A program made the position numbers and the translations under genes. Below are positions 30,674-38,918 of a stretch of 39,503 nt of DNA, one piece after another. A model generated the notes under the pieces. It saw nothing but the letters and a program-made list of their open reading frames with translations. It was not told where the DNA came from and did not search any database. Numbering within the stretch: position 1 is the first letter of the stretch; every line of letters starts with the position of its first letter. Location: positions 1 through 39,503 of the forward strand of contig JAIPBJ010000018.1 in assembly GCA_021739625.1 (NCBI GenBank), given 5' to 3'. Source of the stretch: Flavobacteriales bacterium (GTDB taxonomy: Bacteria > Bacteroidota > Bacteroidia > UBA10329).

Positions 30674-32308
30674 ATGAAATCATTCTTCCGATTCGCCCCT
30701 GTGGCAGCGTTGGCTGCGGCCATACTTTCAGTTCCCGCCTGCACCGAGGACTACTTCGACTTCGACCGCATGCAGGACGAGATCTTCGTCTGGAACCCCG
30801 ATCTGGCCTTCCCGCTGGTGTTCTCATCGCTTACGGTCGAGGACATCATCGTGGAGGACGATGAGAACCAGTACGTGACCGACAGCGACAATTTCATCAC
30901 CCTCGTAAAGACCGTCACTGTATTCTCAGAGACGCTCAATGAGTTCCTTCGCCTCACATCGCCTCAGGGTCTGGGCACGGTGGTTTCGCTCAACCAGGGC
31001 GAGATCGATCAGTTCACCGGCTCTGGTCAGGTGCAGAAAGTGGTCAGTCCACCCTATACACTCAGTTTCGACAATGTATCAGGGGCCGAGCTGCAACATG
31101 CGGTCTTTTCAAGTGGACTCATGTCGATTCATGTGACCAGCGATTTCCAGCACAGTGGTTCGCTGCTCGTGTCCATGCCAGAACTGCGCTTGAACGGCCT
31201 TCCATTCTCTCAGAGCTATCCTATCAGCTACACCGGTGGAGTATTCGACCAGACCTTCACTGCCGACCTTACAGGATATGAGATGACCCTCAATTCGGGA
31301 GGTGGCACCCATAGCATCCCGATCTTCTATACGGTGCTGTTGCAGAACGGGGGCGGTGCGGTACCGAACACTGGCAACAGTGTCAACATAGATCACAGTT
31401 TCACCACGCTCGACATGGCCTTTGCCGATGGCTATTTCGGCCAGTTCGACCTCGATGTGCCGGAGGGTGTCGTGCAAATGGACCTCTTGGACAATGGTGC
31501 CCTCTACTTTGAAGACCCACGCCTTCGCTTGGTGGTCACCAATCAGATCGGGGCCTCCATGCGTGTGAATGTGCAGCATCTCTATGGTCAGGGCGATGCA
31601 GGGCTGCTCCCTTTCGACTATTCGCAGGCCATGGGCACACCGTTCATCATCGCTGCGGCACCATCGGTCGGTGATTCTTCCGTGCAGAGCTTCTACTTCA
31701 CCCGCACCAATAGCAATATCGCCACCTTGGTCAATGGGCAATACAACGACCTGTTCCACGATTTCGATGCCACGGTCAATCCCGCTGGACAGAGCTACAA
31801 CTTCGCCAGCCGCAACAGTACTGTGCGGGTCACTGCCGAGGCCGAGCTGCCATTCTGGGGCAAATCGAACCACTACATTTTCGAGGACACCCTTGACAAT
31901 CCATTGGCCGAGATCGGTGACATCAAGGACAATATTGAGCAAGGTCTGCTGCGCATAAACACCCTCAACGGGTTCCCGATGGACGGCATCCTGAAACTCT
32001 ATCTCATGGACAGCCTTAACAACGTGGTCGATTCGCTGCTGGCCAATGGCGAGTACACGATACGTTCAGGCCCTGTCAATAGCAACGGGCGCGTCACATC
32101 CCCAGCCAATACCAACAACGACATCCCTATTGACACCGCAAGGGTCAACACCCTCTTCGGTGCCAAATACCTTATCGTTCATGCCGATCTGACATCTACT
32201 GGAAATGCCGTGGAGAACATCCGCATCTATGGCGATGACCGATTGCAGGTGCGCATCGGGCTTCAGGTGAAACTGAAGGCCAGTCCTGCCGATCTTGAAG
32301 GTCTCTGA
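30674..32308 (+). CDS. Large hypothetical lipoprotein, beta-rich
   Basis: 544 residues. Signal peptide with lipobox LSVPAC (Cys23), then TEDYFDFDRMQDEIFVWNPD, which is the kind of start seen in Bacteroidota surface lipoproteins. The mature part is mostly beta strand by pattern, with low Cys content and many Asn, Gly and Ser, and no catalytic motif that I recognise. Two similar half-domains may exist (about 40-280 and 290-540), each with strands of the type LRLVVTNQIGASMRVNVQHL. It precedes the DUF5723-OmpA gene by 33 bases. A working guess is an outer-membrane accessory lipoprotein that interacts with that barrel; this rests on context only. Confidence 0.75.
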   Translation: MKSFFRFAPVAALAAAILSVPACTEDYFDFDRMQDEIFVWNPDLAFPLVFSSLTVEDIIVEDDENQYVTDSDNFITLVKTVTVFSETLNEFLRLTSPQGLGTVVSLNQGEIDQFTGSGQVQKVVSPPYTLSFDNVSGAELQHAVFSSGLMSIHVTSDFQHSGSLLVSMPELRLNGLPFSQSYPISYTGGVFDQTFTADLTGYEMTLNSGGGTHSIPIFYTVLLQNGGGAVPNTGNSVNIDHSFTTLDMAFADGYFGQFDLDVPEGVVQMDLLDNGALYFEDPRLRLVVTNQIGASMRVNVQHLYGQGDAGLLPFDYSQAMGTPFIIAAAPSVGDSSVQSFYFTRTNSNIATLVNGQYNDLFHDFDATVNPAGQSYNFASRNSTVRVTAEAELPFWGKSNHYIFEDTLDNPLAEIGDIKDNIEQGLLRINTLNGFPMDGILKLYLMDSLNNVVDSLLANGEYTIRSGPVNSNGRVTSPANTNNDIPIDTARVNTLFGAKYLIVHADLTSTGNAVENIRIYGDDRLQVRIGLQVKLKASPADLEGL

Positions 32309-32341
32309 ACCACACGTTCCCAATAACAGAACAATCTTGTC

Positions 32342-34663
32342 ATGAACAGATATCTCATCCTTTTGGCAATGCTGGTGCTCGGTCTGAGTGAGGCCCATGC
32401 GCAGTATGATTTCACCATTCAGGGCATGAACATCGTGCCGCAGCGAAGCTATATCAACCCTGCGTTCATCCCCGACAGCAAAGGACACCTTGGCCTGCCG
32501 TTGCTCTCAAGCAACCACATTGCCGGTGGTTTCAGCGGTTTTGCCTACTCAGACCTCGTCAGGAAGAATGGCGACTCGCTCTTCTTCGACTTCGACAATG
32601 CCCTTGACAAGATGGGCAAGACAGGCTATCTGAGTGTCAACGCCAACCTCGACCTGCTTTCCTTCAGTTTCAAATTCGGCAAGCAGCAGGAGAACTTCAT
32701 CTACATAAACGTTACCGAGCGTCTTGCGGCCCGGTTCTCATTGCCTAAGGAGCTACCTGATTTCGTGGTGAGAGGAAATGCTGCGTTCCTCGGTCAGGAG
32801 GTCGATTTCAAACGCCTCAATGTGGATGCAAGCCACTATCGCGAATATGGCATCACCTACGCCCGCACACTGCTCGATAAAAAGCTGAATGTGGGACTCA
32901 CGGCCAAGTATCTCTATGGTATGGAGAACATCTCGTCCGATGTGACAAGGTTGGATGTGTTCACGGACGAGAACACGTTCGACATCACTGCCCGCTCTGA
33001 TTTCCGCATCAATACCTCTGGTGCGTTCGGGGGCGAATTCGACAATTTCGGCAATGACATGGGCGGATATCTCTTCACACGCAACAACCATGGTTTTGCC
33101 TTCAATGTGGGTGCGCAGTACAAGATCAATGAGAAATGGGAAGTGGCCGCCAGTGGTCTCGATCTCGGCATGATCTTCTGGAATGAGAATCCGGTCAACT
33201 ATGTGATGAACGATGCCAATTTCACCTATCAGGGCCTTGACATAGCCCAGTTCATAGCTCAGGACAGCACCGACTATCTGCAGAACTTCCTCGATTCCAT
33301 CGTAAACACCTTTGATATTACCGAGACCAACAACACTTATTCCAACGTTCTGCCATCGCGCATCTATGTGAGCGGTGCATACAACATCAATAAGAACAAC
33401 CGCGTGGGCCTCGATTTCTATGGTGAGGTGTTCAAGGGTCATTTCGAACCGGCCGTGTCAATCAGCTATACCAAGCGATTCGGGAAGATCTTCAACCTCA
33501 GCGGCAGCTACATGTACAACAATCAGAGCTGGGCCAACCTCGGTGCCGGTTTCGCATTGACACTCGGCCCGTTGCAGTGGTATCTCACCATGGACAACAT
33601 CCTTGCGCCCATCATCCCACAGCACGTTCAAAACTTCCATTTCCACAGCGGACTCAATATGGTCTTCGGCTACAAGGACAAGAAACCTGTGGCCAGTGAC
33701 CGTGACGGTGATGGGATACCGGACACCGAAGATGCCTGCCCGGACGAGTATGGCCTCAAGATATTCAACGGTTGTCCCGACCGCGATTGGGACGGCATTC
33801 CAGACAAGGACGACAACTGCCCTGACGAGGCCGGACCAGTGGAGAACAAAGGCTGCCCATGGGGCGACCGCGATGGCGACACGGTGCTGGACAATGTGGA
33901 TGATTGTCCCGATGTGGCTGGCGACCCTGCCAACAAGGGCTGCCCTTATGGCGACCGCGATGGCGACACAGTGCTGGACAATGTGGATGATTGTCCCGAT
34001 GTGCCTGGCGATCCGGCCAACAAGGGCTGTCCGTGGGGCGACCGCGATGGTGACGGTGTTCTTGACAATGTGGACAAATGCCCGGATGTGCCCGGCCCTG
34101 TTGAAAATGAGGGATGCCCTTATGGTGACCGTGATGGTGACGGGGTCATGGACAATGATGACCGATGCCCAGATACCCCCGGCCCTGTGGAGAACGCTGG
34201 ATGTCCTTGGCCCGATACGGACGGTGACGGGGTGTTCGACCATGTGGACGATTGTCCACGCACACCCGGCCCGCCAGAGAACAAGGGATGCCCTGTCATT
34301 GAGGTGCAGGAACAGGAGGTGCTCAACACCGCATTCTCAAACCTTGAATTCGAAACTGGCAAGGACGTGATCAAGGCATCGTCCTATGGTTCGATGGACG
34401 AGTTGGCCGATCTGCTCAAACGCAAGGAGAACTATCGCCTGCGCATCAGCGGCCATACAGATAATGTGGGCAAGCCCGAATCCAACTTGCGCCTCTCTGA
34501 GAAGAGGGCCCGCGCAGTGGAGAGCTATCTGAAAAACAAAGGGGTAGCTCCTGCACAGTTCGATGTGAAGTGGTTCGGACAGACCAAACCGGCCTATCCC
34601 AACGACACGCCCGAAGGACGACAGAAGAACCGGAGGGTGGAGATGGAGGTCGTCTTCGACTGA
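32342..34663 (+). CDS. Outer-membrane protein: DUF5723 barrel, thrombospondin-3 repeats and OmpA domain
   Basis: 773 residues. Signal peptide (1-21). Residues about 22-445 form a DUF5723-like outer-membrane barrel (QGMNIVPQRSYINPAFIPD, YGITYARTLLDKKLNVGLTA, GSYMYNNQSWANLGAGFALT). Residues 453-650 hold seven thrombospondin type 3 repeats of the form DRDGDGVLDNVDKCPD, each about 29 residues with calcium-binding Asp and a CxxxxG-Cys pair. Residues about 655-773 are an OmpA peptidoglycan-binding domain (FSNLEFETGKDVIKASSYGS, LRISGHTDNVGKPESNLRLS, GRQKNRRVEMEV). The protein should tie the outer membrane to the cell wall, with a calcium-stiffened spacer. It ends the three-gene operon; a strong terminator follows. 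Confidence 0.92.
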   Translation: MNRYLILLAMLVLGLSEAHAQYDFTIQGMNIVPQRSYINPAFIPDSKGHLGLPLLSSNHIAGGFSGFAYSDLVRKNGDSLFFDFDNALDKMGKTGYLSVNANLDLLSFSFKFGKQQENFIYINVTERLAARFSLPKELPDFVVRGNAAFLGQEVDFKRLNVDASHYREYGITYARTLLDKKLNVGLTAKYLYGMENISSDVTRLDVFTDENTFDITARSDFRINTSGAFGGEFDNFGNDMGGYLFTRNNHGFAFNVGAQYKINEKWEVAASGLDLGMIFWNENPVNYVMNDANFTYQGLDIAQFIAQDSTDYLQNFLDSIVNTFDITETNNTYSNVLPSRIYVSGAYNINKNNRVGLDFYGEVFKGHFEPAVSISYTKRFGKIFNLSGSYMYNNQSWANLGAGFALTLGPLQWYLTMDNILAPIIPQHVQNFHFHSGLNMVFGYKDKKPVASDRDGDGIPDTEDACPDEYGLKIFNGCPDRDWDGIPDKDDNCPDEAGPVENKGCPWGDRDGDTVLDNVDDCPDVAGDPANKGCPYGDRDGDTVLDNVDDCPDVPGDPANKGCPWGDRDGDGVLDNVDKCPDVPGPVENEGCPYGDRDGDGVMDNDDRCPDTPGPVENAGCPWPDTDGDGVFDHVDDCPRTPGPPENKGCPVIEVQEQEVLNTAFSNLEFETGKDVIKASSYGSMDELADLLKRKENYRLRISGHTDNVGKPESNLRLSEKRARAVESYLKNKGVAPAQFDVKWFGQTKPAYPNDTPEGRQKNRRVEMEVVFD
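33698..34300 (+). repeat. In-gene 87-bp repeats coding for thrombospondin-3 units
   Basis: Seven units of about 87 bp (29 codons); clear starts of the GCGACC/GTGACC motif are seen at 33864, 33951, 34038 and 34125. Units three and four are nearly identical at DNA level (for example GTGCTGGACAATGTGGATGA in both), which suggests recent duplication. Confidence 0.85.
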
Positions 34664-34685
34664 GACCGCCCATGGTAGAAATGAG

Positions 34686-34725
34686 AAAATGGCCTTCTGC
34701 GGATGCAGGGGGCCATTTTTATTTC
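34686..34725 (+). terminator. Rho-independent terminator after the OmpA-family gene
   Basis: AAAATGGCC (34686-34694) and GGCCATTTT (34711-34719) form the outer stem; CTGC/GCAG pairs inside it. The stem is followed by TATTT. It closes the 28.0-34.7 kb operon. Confidence 0.8.
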
Positions 34726-34830
34726 CAAATGATCTGAATGACTACGAGTTTCACGCAAAGAGCCCAGTGTTGACAAGGGATTGTTAATAATTCGCAACGA
34801 TATTGTATGGCATGCCCGCTATCCGGGAAA

Positions 34831-34838
34831 TACTTTTG
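34831..34838 (+). promoter_or_regulatory. -7 promoter element of the small CTD-like gene
   Basis: TACTTTTG fully matches TAnnTTTG, 34 bases before ATG 34872. With terminators on both sides, the gene is an independent unit. Confidence 0.55.
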
Positions 34839-34871
34839 CGGCCACAAATCAGACCTTAACAACTATTCCAG

Positions 34872-35195
34872 ATGAAATCGATCTTCTTAGTCCTTTTTTC
34901 AATTTCCGTTGCCTACACTTCCAGTGCATCAGGTGTGTTTGATGGAGCCGACCCTGTGAATATCAGCATCATGGCGAAGGACAGTGGAGAGGAGATACTT
35001 GTCGATGTGGCCGCAGAGGTGGAAGGCAGTGTCACCCTGTCCATTTTCAGTGAGACAGGTGAAATTGTAATCAACGAGCATCTGAATGCCGGTGGCAATC
35101 GCATAAAACTGCGTCACCTCCGCCCAGGCCAGTATGTTGCCGTGGTGAGGCAGAACGATGAGTTCCGCCAAAAGCAGACCTTCAAGGTGAACTGA
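34872..35195 (+). CDS. Small secreted protein resembling a free T9SS-type C-terminal domain
   Basis: 107 residues: a signal peptide (MKSIFLVLFSISVAYTSSAS) and one beta-sandwich-like domain of about 85 residues. The strands VTLSIFSETGEIVINEHLN, then NRIKLRHLRPGQYVAVVRQ, and the end KQTFKVN follow the type A T9SS sorting-domain pattern (xxLxxGxYxxxV...K). There is hardly any cargo before it. It could be a DUF3244-like protein or a stand-alone sorting-domain-like module; the sequence does not decide. It has its own promoter and terminator. Cell location would be periplasm, outer membrane or outside. Confidence 0.7.
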   Translation: MKSIFLVLFSISVAYTSSASGVFDGADPVNISIMAKDSGEEILVDVAAEVEGSVTLSIFSETGEIVINEHLNAGGNRIKLRHLRPGQYVAVVRQNDEFRQKQTFKVN

Positions 35196-35213
35196 TCATT
35201 CGCAGCATAAAGG

Positions 35214-35254
35214 GAGCGCCCCTGTCCGCATCAGCCGGGCAGGGGCGTTCTTTG
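35214..35254 (+). terminator. Rho-independent terminator after the small CTD-like gene
   Basis: GAGCGCCCCTG (35214-35224) pairs with CAGGGGCGTTC (35240-35250), an 11-bp stem with one G-T pair, followed by TTTGTT. Confidence 0.75.
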
Positions 35255-35645
35255 TTAGCAATGCTGCGCAAAAGGCGGTCATCGGTCGGCCATGCCAACG
35301 CTTCGTTACGCTATGTGCCCACCTCGGAGAGCCAATGGACCGCTTTGTCCGGATAACCTGAAACCCTTGACAGCAGAGGGCTGGCGGAGGCGCGGGACTT
35401 CTGCTGGGAGGCGCGGGACTTCTGCGGATTGGCGCGGGACTTCTGCGGATTGGCGCGGGACTTCTGCGGATTGGCGCGGCACATTGGCCGCATGGCGCAT
35501 TGGAACAGCAGATGGGCGGGTCACATCCGCTTAGTGACGCATCTCTTTCACGGCATGTTGCAATGCCTTGGCTCGATAGTGTACGTCATTGTCGATATGA
35601 TGAAGTCAAGCTGCTGAATGGTGAATGACGCTGCACCATCAGCAA
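35255..35645. other. Non-coding stretch between convergent units
   Basis: About 390 bases without a credible gene. It holds the 21-bp tandem array (35391-35516) and, next to the stop of the barrel gene, an imperfect hairpin: TGCTGAATGGTG (35612-35623) with CACCATCAGCA (35634-35644), one bulged base, no T-run on either side. Short open frames exist on both strands but are made of the repeat. Confidence 0.6.
35391..35516. repeat. 21-bp tandem repeat array
   Basis: Units of 21 bp start at 35391, 35412, 35433 and 35454; the last three are identical (CGCGGGACTTCTGCGGATTG plus G) and the first differs at five bases in its right third. Two diverged units follow at 35475 and 35496. No palindrome is evident. 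It sits between the terminator of the CTD-like gene and the end of the barrel gene. Confidence 0.85.
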
Positions 35646-36242
35646 TCACTTCTGCTTCATCGTGTTCACATTCCATCCCAGCCCAAAGGAGAATCGGAAT
35701 TCATCCAGCGGACGGTTTCCCCAAGGCGTGGCGTGCTTGCCATGTACGTAGCGCACGTTGGTCATGAAGTGAACGAAGCGGCTCACATAGAAATTGAGTC
35801 CGGTGGTGAGTGAAATGTTGGGAACGACAGTGCCTGTTGAACTCACTGCGATCTCCGCCCCCTCATCGCCCCAAGGCATGTTCTTTTCGGCCTGCACATA
35901 ACTTGCCCCAGGTTGAATGCCGATGTAGGGGTCGAAACGTCCCTTAGGGAAGTGATAGTTGGCTCCGAAGAATATGCCGTGGTTGTGCCGCAGGTCGCCA
36001 TCGCCCTGTGTGTCGATAAAGTAATAGCAGTCGCCCCGCACCGAGACATTCCTGCTCAGGAAAAAGTCCATGTCGCCATGGATGTAAATGTTAAGTGCAC
36101 CATCATTGATGAGTACCGCAGGGGTGATGGTGGCCTGCGCCCTGAGAAGTCCCTTGCGGACGATCTCGGGCCTTTCTTTCTGCTGTGCATTGACCGCAAC
36201 GGCTATAAGCAACAAAGAGGGGAGGAGGGATGCTCTTACCAT
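35646..36242 (-). CDS. Outer-membrane beta-barrel protein
   Basis: 198 residues with a signal peptide (MVRASLLPSLLLIAVAVNAQ). The mature part alternates hydrophobic and polar residues in strands such as LNIYIHGDMDFFLSRNVSVR, GIFFGANYHF, DPYIGIQPGASYV and FVHFMTNVRYVHG and ends in FSFGLGWNV, which fits an eight-stranded OMP barrel of the OmpW/porin-like type. No enzymatic role is visible. It begins seven bases before the stop of the upstream barrel gene, so both are translated from one message. Pairing with the other barrel suggests a shared complex or a recent duplication, though the two sequences are quite different. Confidence 0.78.
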   Translation of the reverse strand: MVRASLLPSLLLIAVAVNAQQKERPEIVRKGLLRAQATITPAVLINDGALNIYIHGDMDFFLSRNVSVRGDCYYFIDTQGDGDLRHNHGIFFGANYHFPKGRFDPYIGIQPGASYVQAEKNMPWGDEGAEIAVSSTGTVVPNISLTTGLNFYVSRFVHFMTNVRYVHGKHATPWGNRPLDEFRFSFGLGWNVNTMKQK

Positions 36243-36865
36243 AGGTCGGCTATTTTGTAGTTGAGACTGACTGTGAAAAGAAGATGTCCTTCAAGGCTGA
36301 AACCGCCATATTCGTGAATCTCGAACACATCATTATTTACATGGGCCTCCACATGGTCGCCAAGGTGGAACATGTACTGTGCCTTGAGGGTGATGTCGAA
36401 ATGCTCTGTCAAATTGAAGTGGTTTCCTATTCCCGCTTGGATGGCGGCACTCCAGCGCTCCATGCTGTTGGCCTCATTGCGGTTCTCTGCCACTTTGGTA
36501 TAATCAAAGCAATGACCCATCACGATGTAGGGTTTCATCAGTTGTTTGAAGCCCGTCTGCTTCAGCGGGTAGTACATCACCGACCAGCCGATGTGGGCAT
36601 CCTGCCGGTGGCCCACCCCACTCAGGTCGGTGTTCATCCAATCCGCGAACCATTCGGTGTTCACCTTTTCATGGAACTGAAGGCGGAACTGACCACCGAC
36701 CCCGGTGCCCAGCTCGCCCCAGCTTCCGTGGTTGAATGTGCTGACGGTGGTTCTCATGCCCATCGAGAACATGCCTCCGTGGTTTTTTTTCACTTTGAGT
36801 TCCGATTGGGCCAAAAGTCCCAGCGGCAATAGACAGATGGTGATCATTGCGATTGTGCGTGCCAT
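36236..36865 (-). CDS. Outer-membrane beta-barrel protein
   Basis: 209 residues from ATG 36865, which begins a proper signal peptide (MARTIAMITICLLPLGLLAQ); a start at 36919 would add 18 residues ahead of it. The mature protein has barrel-like strands: GGMFSMGMRTTVSTF, GTGVGGQFRLQF, HIGWSVMYYPL, KPYIVMGHCFDY and the end HLLFTVSLNYKIADLW. The closing aromatic/hydrophobic residues suit recognition by the BAM machinery. The family is not certain. It is the first gene of a two-gene unit and overlaps the second by seven bases. No clear -7 element was found in front of it on this strand. Confidence 0.75.
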   Translation of the reverse strand: MARTIAMITICLLPLGLLAQSELKVKKNHGGMFSMGMRTTVSTFNHGSWGELGTGVGGQFRLQFHEKVNTEWFADWMNTDLSGVGHRQDAHIGWSVMYYPLKQTGFKQLMKPYIVMGHCFDYTKVAENRNEANSMERWSAAIQAGIGNHFNLTEHFDITLKAQYMFHLGDHVEAHVNNDVFEIHEYGGFSLEGHLLFTVSLNYKIADLW

Positions 36866-37025
36866 GGCGTCAGGTGTTGGTCTGGGGCTATAACTGAAAA
36901 ACAGGGGTGGATATTGCATCCAATGCCCGTGTTTGAAAAGTCGTGCAACATTACTACATGAACTGGCCCTGAAGCAGGTCTATTCGACCACGGAAAACGA
37001 CAGGTGGCGACCGCCCGTGACGCAC

Positions 37026-37033
37026 TATCTTTC
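37026..37033 (+). promoter_or_regulatory. Candidate -7 element before the thioesterase gene
   Basis: TATCTTTC matches TAnnTTTG except the last base, 18 bases before ATG 37052. It favours the ATG at 37052 over a GTG at 37004, which would lie upstream of the transcription start. Confidence 0.4.
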
Positions 37034-37051
37034 CAACCTCAACCGCAGCAG

Positions 37052-37477
37052 ATGTCCTCAGAAATGCCATTGGCCACCCGCGTGGTGAACCGCATGTTCG
37101 ACAACGACCCTTTCAGCCAATGGCTCGGTATTGTGCGTGTGGAGGACGGTGCGGGCAGCAGTGTGATCCGAATGACTGTCAGCGAAGAGATGCTCAACGG
37201 ATTCGGAATCGCGCATGGAGGGATCGCCTATTCATTGGCCGACTCTGCCCTCGCATTTGCTTCCAATGGGCACGGTATCAAGAGTGTGAGCATAGAGACT
37301 TCCGTATCGCACACACGGCCTGTCAAGGCAGGAGATGTGCTGACGGCAACTGCCCGTGAACTGAGCCTCACTTCACGATTCGGGATCTATGAGGTGAGCG
37401 TGGAGAATGCCGATGGCAGGACCGTGGCACTGTTCAAAGGCACGGTTTTCCGAACCGGAGAGCCTTGGGATGTATGA
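37052..37477 (+). CDS. PaaI-type hotdog-fold acyl-CoA thioesterase
   Basis: 141 residues from ATG 37052, the usual length for this family; the promoter-like element at 37026 argues against the GTG start at 37004. The hotdog helix carries the signature NGFGIAHGGIAYSLADSALA with HGG and the Asp in SLAD, followed by the typical strands SVSIETSVSHTRPVKAGDVL and GIYEVSVENADGRTVALFKG. PaaI-type enzymes hydrolyse acyl-CoA, notably ring-hydroxylated phenylacetyl-CoA, or act as housekeeping thioesterases in the cytoplasm. No phenylacetate degradation genes are in view, so the substrate is open. Confidence 0.9.
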   Translation: MSSEMPLATRVVNRMFDNDPFSQWLGIVRVEDGAGSSVIRMTVSEEMLNGFGIAHGGIAYSLADSALAFASNGHGIKSVSIETSVSHTRPVKAGDVLTATARELSLTSRFGIYEVSVENADGRTVALFKGTVFRTGEPWDV

Positions 37478-37560
37478 CCTTTGCAAGCTTCACTCAGACC
37501 CCTTGCATAATTGCGCAATCTTTTGACCTTTGCAACCCAATTGATTCAAAGCTTTAAGCC

Positions 37561-37998
37561 ATGATGAGAACACTATTCCTGCTCATTGCCCTTGCCTTGG
37601 GCACCAATGCCGCATCGCTTGCCCAGTGCATCGAAGGCAACTGCTATGATGGCAATGGGAAATTTCTTTTCGAGAATGGTGACATGTTCAACGGTCTTTG
37701 GAAAAAGGGACTGCAGGACGGTTATGGAGTCTATGACTTCAGGAATGGAGATGTGTATAAAGGGGCTTGGAAGGCCGGAAAGATGGATGGGAGAGGAACC
37801 TACGTCTATGCCAATGGAGACAAGTATATCGGGATGTGGAAAGATGCCAAAATGGAGGGCCGTGGTCATTTCCATTGGAGTCTGCCTGGCGACCTCATGT
37901 CCAATGCCATCTATGAAGGAAATTTCAAAGCTGGAAAGCCAGTGAATATCGAGGTCAAAGACACAGGTGTTCCGTCACAGGCGCCTAAGATGAAATGA
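37561..37998 (+). CDS. Secreted MORN-repeat protein
   Basis: 145 residues with a signal peptide (MMRTLFLLIALALGTNAASLAQ). Three MORN repeats follow: NGDMFNGLWKKGLQDGYGVY, NGDVYKGAWKAGKMDGRGTY and NGDKYIGMWKDAKMEGRGHF (about 40-105), with a fourth partial copy NAIYEGNFKAGKP near residue 120. MORN repeats form an extended beta-hairpin surface and in bacteria have no single function. There is a Cys pair after the signal (QCIEGNCYD). GACCTTTG at 37525 resembles a -7 element. It does not appear to be in an operon with its neighbours, 83 bases from the thioesterase and 127 bases from the OmpH gene. Confidence 0.88.
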   Translation: MMRTLFLLIALALGTNAASLAQCIEGNCYDGNGKFLFENGDMFNGLWKKGLQDGYGVYDFRNGDVYKGAWKAGKMDGRGTYVYANGDKYIGMWKDAKMEGRGHFHWSLPGDLMSNAIYEGNFKAGKPVNIEVKDTGVPSQAPKMK

Positions 37999-38125
37999 GC
38001 CTGCTGCCGTTTCACAAAGATTAACGATGACAATAGTTCGCCCAGAGTCATTTTGACCTTTCTTCGCGCAGCATTGTCGCACTCACCAACTTTACAGCAT
38101 TCAAACCCAACCAAGTCTTCACAAC

Positions 38126-38707
38126 ATGAAAAAGATTTTACTCACGATCGCGATCTGCTCCGCATCATACGCCACATTCGCCCAGAAGATCGCCTACGCT
38201 GACATCAACGCCATCATCGGAGTGATGCCTGAGAATGAGAAGGTGAACGAGGATCTGAAGATCTATGCCACAGGCCTACAGAAAGGATTGGATGATATCC
38301 GTGCGCAGCAGGAGCTTTATGCCAAGAAGTTCCAGCAGGCACTTGCCAAAAAGGATACCGCTACGGCCGTAGGCATTCAAGAAAAGGCCATTGAGGGCGA
38401 TAAACAACTGCAAGAGGCCACTGCCAAGGCCGAACAGCAGCTTCAGCAGAAACGCGGTGAGATGATGCAACCTGCCTTGACCCGCATTCGCACGGCCATG
38501 GAAACCATTTCCAAGCGCGATGGCTATACCTACGTTCTCAATTCTATTGACGGTGCAGGAACATCTGTTGTGCTGTATGGTCCCGAAGAGAACAACATCA
38601 CCATGAAACTTGTGGATGAGTTGGGAATCAAATTGGAGGGAAGGCAGGATGCAGCCCCGGCCCCGGCTTCTGCGCCATCTGAACCAAAGGATCCTAAGAA
38701 GAAGTAA
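38126..38707 (+). CDS. OmpH/Skp family periplasmic chaperone
   Basis: 193 residues. Signal peptide (MKKILLTIAICSASYATFAQ), then the family start KIAYADINAIIGVMPE, a long coiled-coil region rich in Lys, Gln and Glu (about 50-130, LQKGLDDIRAQQELYAKKFQ and AEQQLQQKRGEMMQPALTRI) and the C-terminal segment METISKRDGYTYVLNSIDG. A low-complexity Ala/Pro tail ends the protein. Skp-like chaperones hold unfolded outer-membrane proteins on the way to the BAM complex; with the barrel proteins nearby this is fitting, although a functional link is not shown. In other Bacteroidota the gene often follows bamA, which is not in this window. A strong terminator follows. Confidence 0.9.
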   Translation: MKKILLTIAICSASYATFAQKIAYADINAIIGVMPENEKVNEDLKIYATGLQKGLDDIRAQQELYAKKFQQALAKKDTATAVGIQEKAIEGDKQLQEATAKAEQQLQQKRGEMMQPALTRIRTAMETISKRDGYTYVLNSIDGAGTSVVLYGPEENNITMKLVDELGIKLEGRQDAAPAPASAPSEPKDPKKK

Positions 38708-38729
38708 ATCGCAACCGGATTGAACACTG

Positions 38730-38766
38730 AGGCCACCTTGATCGCATCAGGGTGGCCTTTGTGTTT
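38730..38766 (+). terminator. Rho-independent terminator after the OmpH gene
   Basis: AGGCCACCTTGAT (38730-38742) pairs with ATCAGGGTGGCCT (38746-38758), a 13-bp stem with one G-T pair and a CGC loop, followed by TTGTGTTT. Confidence 0.85.
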
Positions 38767-38883
38767 CATGGCACCATGGCCATTTAGTGGCCCTGCATCT
38801 GAATCGATGTGATCGGCCTAAACTTGATTCAAGGATAATGTTCGCATGATGCGTACCCTCGGTGCGTGCCAAAATGAGATGGC

Positions 38884-38891
38884 TATCTTTG
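38884..38891 (+). promoter_or_regulatory. -7 promoter element of the phosphatase-like gene
   Basis: TATCTTTG fully matches TAnnTTTG, 28 bases before ATG 38919; the implied leader is about 22 bases. Confidence 0.55.
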
Positions 38892-38918
38892 ATGCTCAAA
38901 TTCAATTGACAATCCTTC

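Noticed and set aside
35292-35534. Short repeat-coded frames in the 21-bp array
   Set aside because: Open only because 21 is a multiple of three; no start or domain evidence.
37004-37051. GTG start that would extend the thioesterase by 16 residues
   Set aside because: A -7-like element at 37026 lies inside it and the family length fits the ATG at 37052.
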